Shown here: in pieces, positions 27,593-37,473 of the stretch | How positions within the stretch are numbered: position 1 is the stretch's first letter | How the letters are laid out: every line of letters begins with the position of its first letter | DNA from: Sphingomonadales bacterium | GTDB taxonomy: Bacteria; Bacteroidota; Bacteroidia; Chitinophagales; Chitinophagaceae | DNA length: 64,000 bases | Direction of reading: 5' to 3' | NCBI GenBank assembly: GCA_016872155.1 | Contig: VHBB01000003.1 | Span: 124,001-188,000 of the forward strand | Notes under the pieces: model-generated | The model's database searches: none | What the model was told of the DNA's origin: nothing | Seen by the model: only the letters and a program-made list of their open reading frames with translations | Translations under genes and position numbers: made by a program

Positions 27593-28636
27593 GCCCGGAG
27601 GCTCTTTCGAGGACAATAGTGGCAGGCGGCTTCTCGATTTATTAAAGATGTGCTGCCCTTTGTCAACACCTTTTCGCAGCTTCTTTCTCTCTTCGGCTGG
27701 CAATGATGCTACCTGCAGACAAGCGGGGGTACAACAGCCCTTTAACGTCAAGGCGCAGCTCTCGCACTGAATAAAAAGCAGATGACATCCTTCGTTGGCG
27801 CAGTTAACATGGGTATCGGCAGGTGCACCACACTGATGACAATGTGCGATTACATGGTCGGTGATCCGCTCGGAGAGTCGCTCGTCAAAAACAAAATTTT
27901 TTCCGATAAATAAATTATCCAGTTGCTTCTCTTTTACCTGCCGGGCATAATTGATAATGCCGCCCTCTAGATGAAATACGTTTTTGAAACCGTTGTGCAA
28001 CATATAGGCCGAGGCTTTCTCGCAGCGGATTCCCCCGGTACAATACATAAGAATGGTGGCGTCTTTTTTATCGCGCATCAGATCGGCCGCCAGTGGCAAT
28101 TGCTGGCGAAAGGTGTCTGAGGGTATCTCGATCGCATCTTTAAAATGGCCTACCTCGTACTCATAGTAGTTACGCATATCAATGATGATCGTTCGGGGAT
28201 CTTTGGCCATCTCGTTGAATTGCTCCGGAGTTGCATAGCGGCCTTTGCGCTGCATATCAAAGGCAGGATCGGTAATTCCATCGGCCACGATCTTATCTCT
28301 AACCTTGATATCGAGTACAAAAAAAGACCGGCTGTTATTGTCTACCGCTGTATTAAGACGAATGCCTTTTAAGGGTTCGATCCCATAAAGCGTCTCTTTA
28401 AAAAGGGCAAGCTGTGCCGTTGGAACACTGATCTGTGCGTTGATCCCTTCGCGGGCCACATAGATTCTGCCTACTACGCCGACCGAGTTGAGTAGATGGT
28501 AGAGTTGATCTCTGAAACCAGAGGGATCAGTAATAAGAAAATAATGATAGAACGATACCGTAGTGCGAGGCGTAGGGTCGTTAGACATACGCTCCTTGAG
28601 CTCCTTGCGGGAGATACGGTTGTGTAAAGCCTTCAT
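27572..28636 (-). CDS. trhO: tRNA uridine-34 hydroxylase (rhodanese-domain protein TrhO)
   Basis: UPF0176 family enzyme that hydroxylates U34 of certain tRNAs using oxygen. The N-terminal acylphosphatase-like domain (about 25-115) is followed by a rhodanese domain with the active loop [10 protein letters not shown]199 is the catalytic cysteine and C205 the second conserved one. A cysteine-rich C-terminal segment ([14 protein letters not shown] to CESC, about 265-300) probably binds zinc. At 354 aa it matches the family. An exact TATCTTTG box lies upstream at 28698-28705. Confidence 0.93.
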   Translation of the reverse strand: MKALHNRISRKELKERMSNDPTPRTTVSFYHYFLITDPSGFRDQLYHLLNSVGVVGRIYVAREGINAQISVPTAQLALFKETLYGIEPLKGIRLNTAVDNNSRSFFVLDIKVRDKIVADGITDPAFDMQRKGRYATPEQFNEMAKDPRTIIIDMRNYYEYEVGHFKDAIEIPSDTFRQQLPLAADLMRDKKDATILMYCTGGIRCEKASAYMLHNGFKNVFHLEGGIINYARQVKEKQLDNLFIGKNFVFDERLSERITDHVIAHCHQCGAPADTHVNCANEGCHLLFIQCESCALTLKGCCTPACLQVASLPAEERKKLRKGVDKGQHIFNKSRSRLPLLSSKEPPGSSGQSV

Positions 28637-28697
28637 AGGTCGAATTTTAGTTCGCTCTGAACCCCAATGGCAGGTTGGGCAAAATTCTAAAGCAACG

Positions 28698-28705
28698 CAA
28701 AGATA
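28698..28705 (-). promoter_or_regulatory. Candidate -7 promoter box of trhO
   Basis: Minus-strand TATCTTTG matches TAnnTTTG exactly, 61 bases before the trhO start, in the 81-base gap after the DUF5686 gene. Confidence 0.45.
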
Positions 28706-28717
28706 ACAAGACGCTGC

Positions 28718-31177
28718 TTACCGAATAAGACTTCCTGTAACTCCCAAGCGAAGGGCCGATTGCATGGGGCGGCCGGGCAAGTACGAAAAGATATAATCGA
28801 TCCGAAACAACTTGAACAAATTATCGACGCCGGCATACCACTCAAAATACCGGGTGTCGTTGTTTACATAACAGGTGTTCAACCCCGTCAGCAAATAGAG
28901 ATTCAACTTTTTAATGCCGGGAATCTTATTGGTAAGAAACCCTTTGAGATTGTATTCGGCATGCGCCAAGCCATAGAGCGGACGGGTATTGCTTAACTGA
29001 TACATAGGCAGCAACTGAAAACTATTAAGATTACTAGTGCCGAATTGCCAGTTGTTGCCATTAAAATGAGTATAGTCGGGCAACTGCACTTGCTTATCGT
29101 TAATAAACCCTCCCCCACCGATGCGGTACCGAAAGGCTCCTTTCAATTTTAGATTAAGTTGATCGGTTATATCGAGTCGCCATTTTATAAAAGATCCATC
29201 GCTGCCGGCGATCCCCTTGACCGACTTTGTGAGTTGCAAGAAAAAGATAGGCGATTTACCCCCGATGTTGATGGTACGCTGCGGTAATTCAATGTAGCGT
29301 GCCCCGGGCTGCCAACGCAGACCCGCGCTGATCAAAAAGACCTGGTGCGGCACAATATTACCAGCCACGATCTCGGTTGGATAATTGGGCGAATACGTTT
29401 TGCCTACTTTGTCTCGGAATGTAAAATCCGTTACATTGTCGAGGGGAGAACGACTGGCATACTGTACAGCAGCATTAAAAGTAAAGCCCGCTCCGATACC
29501 CGACACAAAACCCAGTCGCGAAAAAGAAGAGAGATAGGTCTTAATAACATTGTCTTCGTAAAACAAACAAGCGATGGTGTTATTTCTTTCGTCAATAGGA
29601 CTCTGGCTATTGAATTGTTGCACTTGTCGGCCAAACGACAACGAAACTGACCTGGAGAATCTAGAACCAAAGGCATAGGTAATACTGGCCCTGGGATTGA
29701 ACATTTTATTTCCAAATCCATAGCGCAGCCCTACCCCACCGCTCAAGGAGCGGCGCGAACCTCCGGTATCAAGATCATGTCTCCAAGTAAACTCGGGCTG
29801 CAAGACCCATCCTTCGGCCGGATTAAAATTCAATTGTTGAATCAGGGGATTTAGCGAAAGGGAACTGATGGATCCCTTAGCATAAAGCGGCTGCCCCAGC
29901 AAAAACAATTTTGGTATCGTAAACTTGTTGCGCACCCTATTGAGCGAATCGAGATAGCGAGGATCTTTTTGTATCCGCTCTAAACTATCTTTTGTGGCGT
30001 AGTCCTTTTTTTCGTCGGCCATTAACGGAACGGGCCGCATCGATTCCCAATAGGTCAAGTCGCGCTTGTTGGCACTGTCGGCGTATCGAAGCAGGGTTCT
30101 GTCAAAAAATTTCTTGACCCACTGCGGACGGGTATTGTAGTCGGTATAGACATTGACAAAACTACCATAGGCATCAAATCCAAATTTCTTACCCGCCGGA
30201 TAGAGCACCTGGCTATACAGTAACCAATCGCCTCTTTTATCTTGTTGATATAATTGCACCAGGCGAAGGGTGTCGAGTAATTCCATCTGCTGTTGACGGG
30301 TAAGCAACAGATCGATCGAGTAGAGTTGCCAGTCATCTTCTACAATGGTGACCTCACCACTAAAGAGCGGCTCCATCTTTCTGCGAGGGGTCACTTGAAT
30401 ACGACTGATGGCTTTTCCGTTCTCGTAAAAAGTGCCCAGCAATTTGTACTTATAAAAGGAAAGAGCATTCGCTGCCAATGGTGATACAAAGCCACGGGGA
30501 TTGATGCGAGAAGAGATCATGACATTGTTCTGATACAAACCATACTGATCCGGTACGGCCAAGCCATAACCATCGCTGCTACCACTTACCTTGGATGAGA
30601 CCACCTCTACCTTTCGCCTCGAGGGTCCGTCGATCGCAAACTGCGAAACGGTTTCAGACAAGTAAATGATCTTTTGCTGACTGGAATCACCATCCTCGAA
30701 ATCGACCTTCTCGCCTAAAAACTTTTTAGGATAAGAACGAAGTCGAAGCTGCCCCTTCGAGTACACCTGACAACGAAAGCTGCGCGTTCTGTCAAGATTA
30801 TCTTGTTGTTTGGCAATGGTACTTCGGATAATCTCGTAGGCAGGATCCTCTCCTTTGGTAAGCACCACATCGGGCATCAGCAACGCTTGTCGCTGCAATA
30901 CAAAATTGAGTTCTACCTCTTCTTGCTGTACAGTAACCGACAGTTTTTCTTGGGCGTAGCCTACATACTGACAAAGCAGTATGTATTTTCCGGAGGAGAG
31001 ATTTAATTCGTAACGACCCTGGCTATTAGCAATGGCACCCTTGGTAGTGCCCACGACCAAAATAGAGGCATACGGTAAGGGTTTGCCCTCTGCATCGGCA
31101 ACCAACCCTTTGATCAGCGTAGCGTTTGCGCCAACAGAAAAAAACAAAAAGAGAACAAAAGAAAAAGATCGCATCAT
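28718..31177 (-). CDS. DUF5686 outer-membrane protein with carboxypeptidase-like domain
   Basis: An 819-aa outer-membrane protein. A signal peptide (MMRSFSFVLFLFFSVGANA) is followed by a carboxypeptidase-regulatory-like domain (about 22-105, GLVADAEGKPLPYASILVVG), a DUF5686 middle region and a C-terminal beta-barrel with alternating hydrophobic strands. Function is unknown; the family is specific to Bacteroidota. The open frame continues upstream to 31372, but that part runs over the neighbouring membrane-protein gene in another frame and is basic and non-conserved, so the ATG at 31177 (or the next codon) is taken as start. It is the last gene of a five-gene minus-strand unit. Confidence 0.88.
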   Translation of the reverse strand: MMRSFSFVLFLFFSVGANATLIKGLVADAEGKPLPYASILVVGTTKGAIANSQGRYELNLSSGKYILLCQYVGYAQEKLSVTVQQEEVELNFVLQRQALLMPDVVLTKGEDPAYEIIRSTIAKQQDNLDRTRSFRCQVYSKGQLRLRSYPKKFLGEKVDFEDGDSSQQKIIYLSETVSQFAIDGPSRRKVEVVSSKVSGSSDGYGLAVPDQYGLYQNNVMISSRINPRGFVSPLAANALSFYKYKLLGTFYENGKAISRIQVTPRRKMEPLFSGEVTIVEDDWQLYSIDLLLTRQQQMELLDTLRLVQLYQQDKRGDWLLYSQVLYPAGKKFGFDAYGSFVNVYTDYNTRPQWVKKFFDRTLLRYADSANKRDLTYWESMRPVPLMADEKKDYATKDSLERIQKDPRYLDSLNRVRNKFTIPKLFLLGQPLYAKGSISSLSLNPLIQQLNFNPAEGWVLQPEFTWRHDLDTGGSRRSLSGGVGLRYGFGNKMFNPRASITYAFGSRFSRSVSLSFGRQVQQFNSQSPIDERNNTIACLFYEDNVIKTYLSSFSRLGFVSGIGAGFTFNAAVQYASRSPLDNVTDFTFRDKVGKTYSPNYPTEIVAGNIVPHQVFLISAGLRWQPGARYIELPQRTINIGGKSPIFFLQLTKSVKGIAGSDGSFIKWRLDITDQLNLKLKGAFRYRIGGGGFINDKQVQLPDYTHFNGNNWQFGTSNLNSFQLLPMYQLSNTRPLYGLAHAEYNLKGFLTNKIPGIKKLNLYLLTGLNTCYVNNDTRYFEWYAGVDNLFKLFRIDYIFSYLPGRPMQSALRLGVTGSLIR

Positions 31178-31203
31178 ACAAAAAGAGAAAATGACCAGGC
31201 CAA

Positions 31204-31560
31204 CTATTTTTGAACGGAAGCCCTTGCATAATGACCGCTTAAGGCAGCCAATCCGGCGAGCAGTCCTCCTACTGTTCCGGTTATGAACAGTAAAGCAGCG
31301 GCCGAACCACCCAAGGGCAGTACCAGCGCGATCTTTTGCGAAAGCAAACTTTGATTTTGCCAATCGATCCACCAGGCAAGACCACCCCAGGCCATAAGCA
31401 TGCCCAGAAAACCGGCAGCAAATGTTTTAGTGGCAGTTTGGTGCACCGTTGCGCCGACCAAAGCAGCGGCCACCACAAATCCCCACCAGGGAACAAAGGC
31501 GGTTGTGCCGAGCCCTAAACCGGTAAGAAAGGTGAGCAGCAAAGCGATACTGAATTTCAT
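31204..31560 (-). CDS. Small membrane protein of unknown function
   Basis: A 118-aa very hydrophobic protein with about four membrane segments (about 3-20, 24-42, 48-66 and 78-108), glycine- and alanine-rich, with tryptophans at the likely interfaces. No catalytic motif is visible. It lies between the acylase (10-base gap) and DUF5686 genes on the same strand, so it is probably part of that operon. Similar small proteins occur as hypotheticals in Chitinophagaceae. It is not assigned a function. Confidence 0.78.
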   Translation of the reverse strand: MKFSIALLLTFLTGLGLGTTAFVPWWGFVVAAALVGATVHQTATKTFAAGFLGMLMAWGGLAWWIDWQNQSLLSQKIALVLPLGGSAAALLFITGTVGGLLAGLAALSGHYARASVQK

Positions 31561-31570
31561 AAAGATTCGT

Positions 31571-34012
31571 TTATGATTTTTTAAATTGAATGACCCCTTT
31601 TACGCGGGCATCACCCCGCTCTTCTGCTCGCATCATCCAAAGCGGATGATAAGCGCCCTTTTCCCATACAGAAATATAATCATCATAAAAACGACTACCT
31701 GGATTGCCGCTTTGCCCACCGGGATAGACTCCCCAGGCCTCAGTTTTATTGGTAAGATGAACCACCATTCGCCAGCTGGGTCCGTGACTATGTTTGATGG
31801 CGTTGACTATATTGCCATACCCGCCCACCTTTAACCCTTTGCGCGCAAAGGCCGGTAATGCGTCTTTTAGCAAGTGATAGACCGATGGGTTCATAGATAA
31901 AGACCATTCCAGTTTTTGCTCGGCCGATTTTTTATCGAGCACGGCACAAGCCCGCTTAAAGGCGATCGTTATAATATCGGGCAGGGTCTCTACCGCAGGA
32001 GTGCGCACATCGTCGGCAAATTGCAATGCACTGTCTTTTACCAGTAACTCAAGAGTAGCTTGTTCGGTGGGCCAAGTGGCCATGGGATCCATTTTGGTCA
32101 ACTCGTCTTTCCAAATAGCCGATTGCACGCTATCCCAAAAACACTGAAACACCGTTTGTCCGATACTGCTGGGAGAGGCCAGCAGATCCCAAGTAGCGAA
32201 TGTTTGCAAGTATCCTTTTTCGAGAGCGGTAAGCTGATCGGTTCTCACATGCTTTAACAAAACCGGACGTAGATCTTCGGCCGAGGTATTAAAATAATCC
32301 TGATGAAGCTTCATCATATCTTCTGGCGTAATCTGACTCATGGCCGCCAGTTGCTTATCAATGCGAACACCACGGGCGGTAATATAGGCTCCCGGAATAA
32401 AGTAAGGGTACGTGCTGTCGGCGGCGCGCTGGTTGGCACTTTGTAAAAATCCTCTTTCGGGATTTAGGCTATGTGGATTTTCTTGTTGTGGAATAAAGCC
32501 CTGCCAAGCATAGCTACTGTCCCAACCCGGCATCACATACAAACCTTGCCCGGGCCAGCGTGCCGGAAAACGACCCTGTTGCCAAATGGCAATATCGCCC
32601 GACTTAGCGGCAAATACGAAATTTTGACCGGGGCATTGAAACGTACGGATCGCCTCTTCGTAATCGGCATAGTTGCGGGCATGATTTAACTTGTAAAAGG
32701 TCATCCCTTCGTTGCTGGGATCATGCGCTGCCCAGCGCACGGCCAGATTCATTTTTTTGGAGTAGCCATTCGAAAAACTTGCATCGAACATAACGGGCCC
32801 AAAAACAGTATAGGCCACCGTATCGTATACCGTAGTGCTATCTTTGACCCTGATCTCTTCGATACGTAACCGAGTGGGCTCCCATTTTCCGTTGTACCAG
32901 TACTCTTTTCTAGTATCATCTTTAAAACGGATCTCGTAATAGTCTTTTACATCGCGCTGTGAATTGGTAACCCCCCAGGCAATGCTGTCATTGAATCCAA
33001 TAATGACCATCGGAGAACCCGGCAGGGAGACCCCATAAACAGAACTGGTGGGAGTGGTCAGTTGCATCTCGTACCAAATAGAAGGAAGCGAAAGCTCCAG
33101 ATGAGGATCGTTGGCCAAAATAGGCGCGCCACTTTTGGTCTTGCTACCCGCTACGACCCAGTTGTTGCTTCCATTGTCGGGATCGGGTTGATAATGTGAA
33201 TGCGCAGCGATGGTATCACGATGACTAAAGTAAAGGGAATCGGCACTGGCCGGGGCCACCGGAACAACAGCGGGCTTAGAAAAAGCCGAGCCCATGGGTA
33301 CAATGGGGAGCAGCGAATCGGGCACCTGCGGATACAGACGTTTTAGCTGGTCGGGCAAAAAGATCAACTTAGCATTGGTATTTGAGAGGTCATTTTCCGT
33401 TCCGGAAGAAAGCATTTTTGCCATCATCTTTAATAAAAGAGCCGTGCGCAGGTTAGTCCAGCGCTCCGGGGTCGCATTCATTAATTTATATTCGATGGGT
33501 AGCTTAGCCTGCGTAAGTTGATCGATATAGGCATTAACACCAGCGGTATAGGCATCGAAGATCGATCTAGATAAAGGATCTTTTTCGATTTCTCGAAGGG
33601 CATTCTCGGCAGCAAAGACCATACCCAAACGACGCTGCTCCTTATCGAAATTAATAGCCTTGGGGCCGGCCAGTTCGCTGGCTCTTCCGGCTGCTGCGCG
33701 CGTCTGCAGATCAATTTGAAAAAGTCGATAGCGAGCATGCAAATACCCTTGCACAAAGTAGAGATCTTCTTCGTGCTCCGCAAAGACATGAGGCACCAAC
33801 CGCTCATCGAAGAAGACCTCGGTGTTACCCTTTAACGAAGCGAAAGAGAGATCCTCGTTTGGAATGCCATCGAAGGGCTCGGCATTTTGCCAAAACCCCG
33901 TTTGAGGGCTTAAGAATTTTCCGAGAGCAGGAGCTTTTCCTAGGGGCTTATCGAGTGCGACCACCAACCCAACGGTCAGCGATGTGCAGATAAGAAAAGG
34001 GACAAGACGCAT
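31571..34012 (-). CDS. Penicillin acylase-family N-terminal nucleophile hydrolase
   Basis: Secreted Ntn-hydrolase of 813 aa, the family of penicillin G acylases and acyl-homoserine lactone acylases. Signal-like N-terminus MRLVPFLICTSLTVGLVVA. The alpha chain (to about residue 281) ends in PDPDNG. Autocleavage before S282 (codon at 33167-33169) would free the catalytic serine of SNNWVVAGSKTKSGAPILANDPHL-type beta chain. Substrate class cannot be told by sequence; amide cleavage of beta-lactams, N-acyl amino acids or quorum signals are all possible. The ATG at 34012 is chosen over an in-frame ATG inside the end of pcm. Confidence 0.9.
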   Translation of the reverse strand: MRLVPFLICTSLTVGLVVALDKPLGKAPALGKFLSPQTGFWQNAEPFDGIPNEDLSFASLKGNTEVFFDERLVPHVFAEHEEDLYFVQGYLHARYRLFQIDLQTRAAAGRASELAGPKAINFDKEQRRLGMVFAAENALREIEKDPLSRSIFDAYTAGVNAYIDQLTQAKLPIEYKLMNATPERWTNLRTALLLKMMAKMLSSGTENDLSNTNAKLIFLPDQLKRLYPQVPDSLLPIVPMGSAFSKPAVVPVAPASADSLYFSHRDTIAAHSHYQPDPDNGSNNWVVAGSKTKSGAPILANDPHLELSLPSIWYEMQLTTPTSSVYGVSLPGSPMVIIGFNDSIAWGVTNSQRDVKDYYEIRFKDDTRKEYWYNGKWEPTRLRIEEIRVKDSTTVYDTVAYTVFGPVMFDASFSNGYSKKMNLAVRWAAHDPSNEGMTFYKLNHARNYADYEEAIRTFQCPGQNFVFAAKSGDIAIWQQGRFPARWPGQGLYVMPGWDSSYAWQGFIPQQENPHSLNPERGFLQSANQRAADSTYPYFIPGAYITARGVRIDKQLAAMSQITPEDMMKLHQDYFNTSAEDLRPVLLKHVRTDQLTALEKGYLQTFATWDLLASPSSIGQTVFQCFWDSVQSAIWKDELTKMDPMATWPTEQATLELLVKDSALQFADDVRTPAVETLPDIITIAFKRACAVLDKKSAEQKLEWSLSMNPSVYHLLKDALPAFARKGLKVGGYGNIVNAIKHSHGPSWRMVVHLTNKTEAWGVYPGGQSGNPGSRFYDDYISVWEKGAYHPLWMMRAEERGDARVKGVIQFKKS

Positions 34013-34047
34013 GGCAGAAGTTTGTTGACCAAAGATAGGAATGATAA

Positions 34048-34707
34048 TCAATCGGCCTTCTTACCGCTGAGCATGGGCACAAAAGAAAAACTGTCGAATA
34101 TCTCTTCTAAGAATCCGCCTTGTTCTAAGCGGGTGATCTTTTTCATTTGTTGCACCTCTCCCTCGCCTACCGGCACTACCATACAGCCCCCCGGACGCAA
34201 CTGCTCGAGCAAGCGCATAGGAACAGCCGGAGCAGCGGCCGTAATTAAAATGCGGTCAAAGGGAGCATAGGTGGGCAACCCGGCAAAACCATCCCCATAA
34301 AAAAACTTGATGCCCGGTTGTTCTTGCAACCAAGCAAACCCTCTGTTACTATCAAAGAGCGTCTTTTGTCGCTCGATGGTATAGACCAGCGCTCCGAGCT
34401 TTGCAAGCACCATGGCCTGGTACGCACTACCCGTTCCCACCTCTAGTATCTTATCGAAGCGAGCGGCCGAAAGTAATTGTGACTGGTAGGCCACTGTGTA
34501 GGGATGAGAGATAGTTTGCCCCTGGCCGATCGGAAAGGCCCTGTCTTCGTAAGCGATCTCATCGAAGGCCGAATCCAAAAAAAAATGACGCGGCACCTCT
34601 GCCATGGCCTGCAGTACCTTTTCGTCGGAGATGCCCTTGGCACGAAGAGAGTCGACCAGTTTTTTTCTAAGCCCCTGGTGACGATAGGTATCGACAGTGG
34701 GTCTCAT
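34048..34707 (-). CDS. pcm: Protein-L-isoaspartate O-methyltransferase
   Basis: Repairs isoaspartyl residues in aged proteins using S-adenosylmethionine. The 219-aa protein has the family order: the N-terminal helix, RAFPIGQGQTISHPYTVA (substrate loop), the SAM-binding EVGTGSAYQAMVLAKLG, and the C-terminal FDRILITAAAP and LRPGGCMVVPVG blocks. The usual GTGSGY reads GTGSAY here, a mild change. Its start overlaps the stop of the phosphohexomutase gene by 4 bases (ATGA type), which suggests translational coupling. Confidence 0.94.
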   Translation of the reverse strand: MRPTVDTYRHQGLRKKLVDSLRAKGISDEKVLQAMAEVPRHFFLDSAFDEIAYEDRAFPIGQGQTISHPYTVAYQSQLLSAARFDKILEVGTGSAYQAMVLAKLGALVYTIERQKTLFDSNRGFAWLQEQPGIKFFYGDGFAGLPTYAPFDRILITAAAPAVPMRLLEQLRPGGCMVVPVGEGEVQQMKKITRLEQGGFLEEIFDSFSFVPMLSGKKAD

Positions 34708-36431
34708 AGTTTAAGGTCGGCCCTAATGCCGTTGATCCGATCGGTAAGTTGCGCAGATACCTGTTCGTACTGCGATGCCTTATGCAAGGGAGCGTGCACG
34801 CTAAAATAAAATTTGATCTTAGGCTCCGTACCACTGGGTCTGGCCGATATAACACTGCCATCTTCTAACAAGAACTGAAGCACATTAGAGCGTGGCAGCG
34901 CAATGGGGGTAACAGCTCCGGTCGCTGTAGTTGTTTGCTCCCTTTTCTCAAAATCGAGTAGTGATACAACACGAGACCCGTTAATGGTGGCAGGCGGATC
35001 TTTTCTAAAACGATCCATCATAGCGGCTATTTGCGCTTGCCCATTCATTCCTTTTTTTGTAATCGAGAGCAAGTGTTCTTGGTAACAACCGAACTGCACG
35101 TAGAGGTCGATCATCTTTTCGTAAAGTGAGCGGCCTTTTTGCTTCTCGTAAGCAGCCATTTCACATAATAGGGCGACCGCACTTACGCCATCTTTATCGC
35201 GTACCTGATCGCCGATCATTAGCCCAAAACTCTCTTCGCCACCAATAATATAATGCTCACTGGTCTCTTTCTCACGAATCAGGTCGGCGATCCACTTAAA
35301 ACCGGTAAGCACGCGGTAACAATTAACACCAAAGTGGCTGGCAATGGCATCGATCATTGGGGTGGTCACGATCGTGGTCACGACCATGTCGCGGGCGGTA
35401 GCGATTCCTTTTTCTTTTCGAGCTTCGAGAAGATACGTAAAGGCCAATACCGCAGTTTGATTGCCATTCATCAGCACCCAGTTTCCTTTATTGTCCTTAA
35501 CGCCAATGGCCAATCGGTCGGCATCGGGATCGGTACCGCACAGAATATCGGCATTGAGTTTCTCGGCCAGCCGAAGTCCATAATTCATAGCCTCGCTCTC
35601 TTCGGGATTGGGGTAAGCCACCGTAGGAAAATTGCCATCGGGCGTTGCCTGCTCGTTGACCACATGAATAGTTTCGAATCCAAACCGACGAAGCACTGCA
35701 GGCACCAGGGTAATGCCGGTACCATGGATGGGCGTATAAACGATGGACATATTTTTTTGGGCTTCGATCACCTCCGGATAAATGCTTAGACCGGCCACCA
35801 TGTCGATATACTGCTGGTCCATCTCTTTTCCCAATAACGTAATAAGCTGCCCGCCACCCGACCAGCGAACCTCCTCGACAGACTGGATCTTTGCAACTTC
35901 GGCGATAACATTTTTATCGTGGGGCGATACTAACTGAGACCCATCGTTCCAATAGGCCTTATAGCCATTGTACTCTTTTGGGTTGTGCGAGGCCGTACAC
36001 ACCACCCCGCCCTGGCAACCCAACTTGCGTATGGCAAAGGATAGAGCAGGCGTAGGACGTAACTCTTCGAATAGATAAACCCGAATGCCGTTGGCGGCAA
36101 AAACATGGGCCGTGGTCTCTGCAAAAAAACGACTGTTGTTGCGACTATCATGGGCAATGGCCACCGATACACCCGCAGGGAAACAAGCTTTTAAATAATT
36201 AGAAAACCCCTGGGTAGCCATACCCACGGTATATTTATTCATACGGTTGGTTCCAACACCCATCAAACCGCGCAAACCACCGGTGCCAAATTCCAAGTCT
36301 CTATAAAAAGCATCCGCTAATGCCTGAGGATCCTCTTGCTGCAACCGCAAGACTTCCTCTTTAGTGGCAGTATCGAAGGAACCTGTTAGCCAATTGTTCA
36401 CTCTCTTTGCAATGACCTCGTTCATCTGCAT
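34704..36431 (-). CDS. Phospho-sugar mutase (phosphoglucomutase/phosphomannomutase)
   Basis: Alpha-D-phosphohexomutase of 575 aa, converting glucose-1-P and glucose-6-P and possibly mannose or ribose phosphates. All four signature sites are present: the phosphoserine loop CTASHNPKEYNG with S148, the metal loop GTDPDADR (about 300), the sugar loop GGEESFGLMIGDQ and the phosphate-binding RPSGTEPKIKFYF near the end. The length matches the PGM2/YhxB-like subgroup. It heads the minus-strand unit with pcm, acylase, small membrane protein and DUF5686. An ATG two codons inside (36425) is an alternative start. Confidence 0.94.
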   Translation of the reverse strand: MQMNEVIAKRVNNWLTGSFDTATKEEVLRLQQEDPQALADAFYRDLEFGTGGLRGLMGVGTNRMNKYTVGMATQGFSNYLKACFPAGVSVAIAHDSRNNSRFFAETTAHVFAANGIRVYLFEELRPTPALSFAIRKLGCQGGVVCTASHNPKEYNGYKAYWNDGSQLVSPHDKNVIAEVAKIQSVEEVRWSGGGQLITLLGKEMDQQYIDMVAGLSIYPEVIEAQKNMSIVYTPIHGTGITLVPAVLRRFGFETIHVVNEQATPDGNFPTVAYPNPEESEAMNYGLRLAEKLNADILCGTDPDADRLAIGVKDNKGNWVLMNGNQTAVLAFTYLLEARKEKGIATARDMVVTTIVTTPMIDAIASHFGVNCYRVLTGFKWIADLIREKETSEHYIIGGEESFGLMIGDQVRDKDGVSAVALLCEMAAYEKQKGRSLYEKMIDLYVQFGCYQEHLLSITKKGMNGQAQIAAMMDRFRKDPPATINGSRVVSLLDFEKREQTTTATGAVTPIALPRSNVLQFLLEDGSVISARPSGTEPKIKFYFSVHAPLHKASQYEQVSAQLTDRINGIRADLKL

Positions 36432-36447
36432 TTCAATTTTGAAGCCG

Positions 36448-36455
36448 GAAAGTTA
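36448..36455 (-). promoter_or_regulatory. Possible -7 box of the phosphohexomutase operon
   Basis: Minus-strand TAACTTTC has one mismatch to TAnnTTTG, 16 bases before the start codon, in the 75-base divergent gap shared with the DUF2279 gene. Confidence 0.3.
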
Positions 36456-36492
36456 CCAATTTTTGGGCGCTCTTTTGATCGGGGCTTCCCTG

Positions 36493-36500
36493 TAGCTTTG
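36493..36500 (+). promoter_or_regulatory. Promoter box of the DUF2279 gene adjoining the start codon
   Basis: TAGCTTTG matches TAnnTTTG exactly and ends 6 bases before the ATG at 36507. A TTTG at 36474-36477 lies 15 bases upstream. The predicted mRNA is near-leaderless. Confidence 0.5.
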
Positions 36501-36506
36501 TAGTAC

Positions 36507-37436
36507 ATGTACCGAGTAATCCTTAGCTTATTTATCCTGCTTCTTCATCAAGTTCCCACAGGGGCGCAAGACAGTATTTCGCTACAAAAAAATTATCGAA
36601 GCCGAACCAGCTGGGTGGCCGCAGCCAATGTTGCCGGCTACGGCGGAACGATGGTGGCTTTATATCGCTCTTGGTATCTAAACTACCCAAGGTCCCCTTT
36701 TCATACATTCAATGACATGCCGGAGTGGAAACAAGCAGACAAGGCCGGACATCTCTACAGCGCCTACATTCAAAGTAGTGCCAGCACCGATCTCTGGAAA
36801 TGGGCAGGCATGAACCGAAAGACCCGTATTTGGGTAGGCGGGCTTAGCGGTACGGTGTACCAAACGGCCATTGAAATACTCGATGGGTTTAGTGCCGATT
36901 GGGGATGGAGTTGGGGTGATATAGGAGCCAATGTGCTCGGCAGCGGAACCTACATTGCTCAAGCACTAGCCTGGGATGAGCAACGGATTCGTCTTAAATT
37001 TTCGTTTCACCGAAAAAATTATAACGACCCTACCCTCGACCTGCGCAGCGATCAACTTTTTGGAAGCGGATGGAGCGAACGCATGTTAAAAGATTACAAT
37101 GGACAAACGTATTGGGCCAGTGTGCGGCTGGCCCCTTTCTTTACGCATGGGCATCTCCCCCCCTGGCTATCCTTGGCCGTTGGTTATGGGGCCGAAGGCT
37201 TGTTTGGCGGCCGAGACAACATAGCCACCAATAGTAGCGGCACCGTTACCTTCGACCGAAGAGATAGGGTCAGGGTTAGGCAGTGGTACTTGTCTCCGGA
37301 TATTGATTGGACGCAGATCAAAACGAATAAAAAAGCGGTCAGCGTACTGCTAACTTTTTTAAATGCCTTTAAGTTTCCGGCGCCGACCCTGATGTTCTCG
37401 AATGGAAAATGGAAAGTGATCCCCCTCTATTTCTGA
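36507..37436 (+). CDS. DUF2279-family periplasmic protein
   Basis: A 309-aa exported protein. Signal peptide MYRVILSLFILLLHQVPTGAQ is followed by a hydrophobic segment and the family core DMPEWKQADKAGHLYSAYIQ, then IEILDGFSADWGWSWGDIGANVLGS. The second block, with conserved aspartates and tryptophans, is typical of DUF2279. The C-terminal half looks beta-rich. The biochemical function of the family is not known to me. It is monocistronic or the first gene before the iron-sulfur membrane protein (37-base gap). Confidence 0.88.
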   Translation: MYRVILSLFILLLHQVPTGAQDSISLQKNYRSRTSWVAAANVAGYGGTMVALYRSWYLNYPRSPFHTFNDMPEWKQADKAGHLYSAYIQSSASTDLWKWAGMNRKTRIWVGGLSGTVYQTAIEILDGFSADWGWSWGDIGANVLGSGTYIAQALAWDEQRIRLKFSFHRKNYNDPTLDLRSDQLFGSGWSERMLKDYNGQTYWASVRLAPFFTHGHLPPWLSLAVGYGAEGLFGGRDNIATNSSGTVTFDRRDRVRVRQWYLSPDIDWTQIKTNKKAVSVLLTFLNAFKFPAPTLMFSNGKWKVIPLYF

Positions 37437-37473
37437 TAAGATTTATCATAATTTAGCGATCTAATTATAGCGC

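Noticed and set aside
31178-31372. N-terminal extension of the DUF5686 gene by 65 codons
   Set aside because: It overlaps the small membrane protein gene on the same strand, is basic and would bury the signal peptide.
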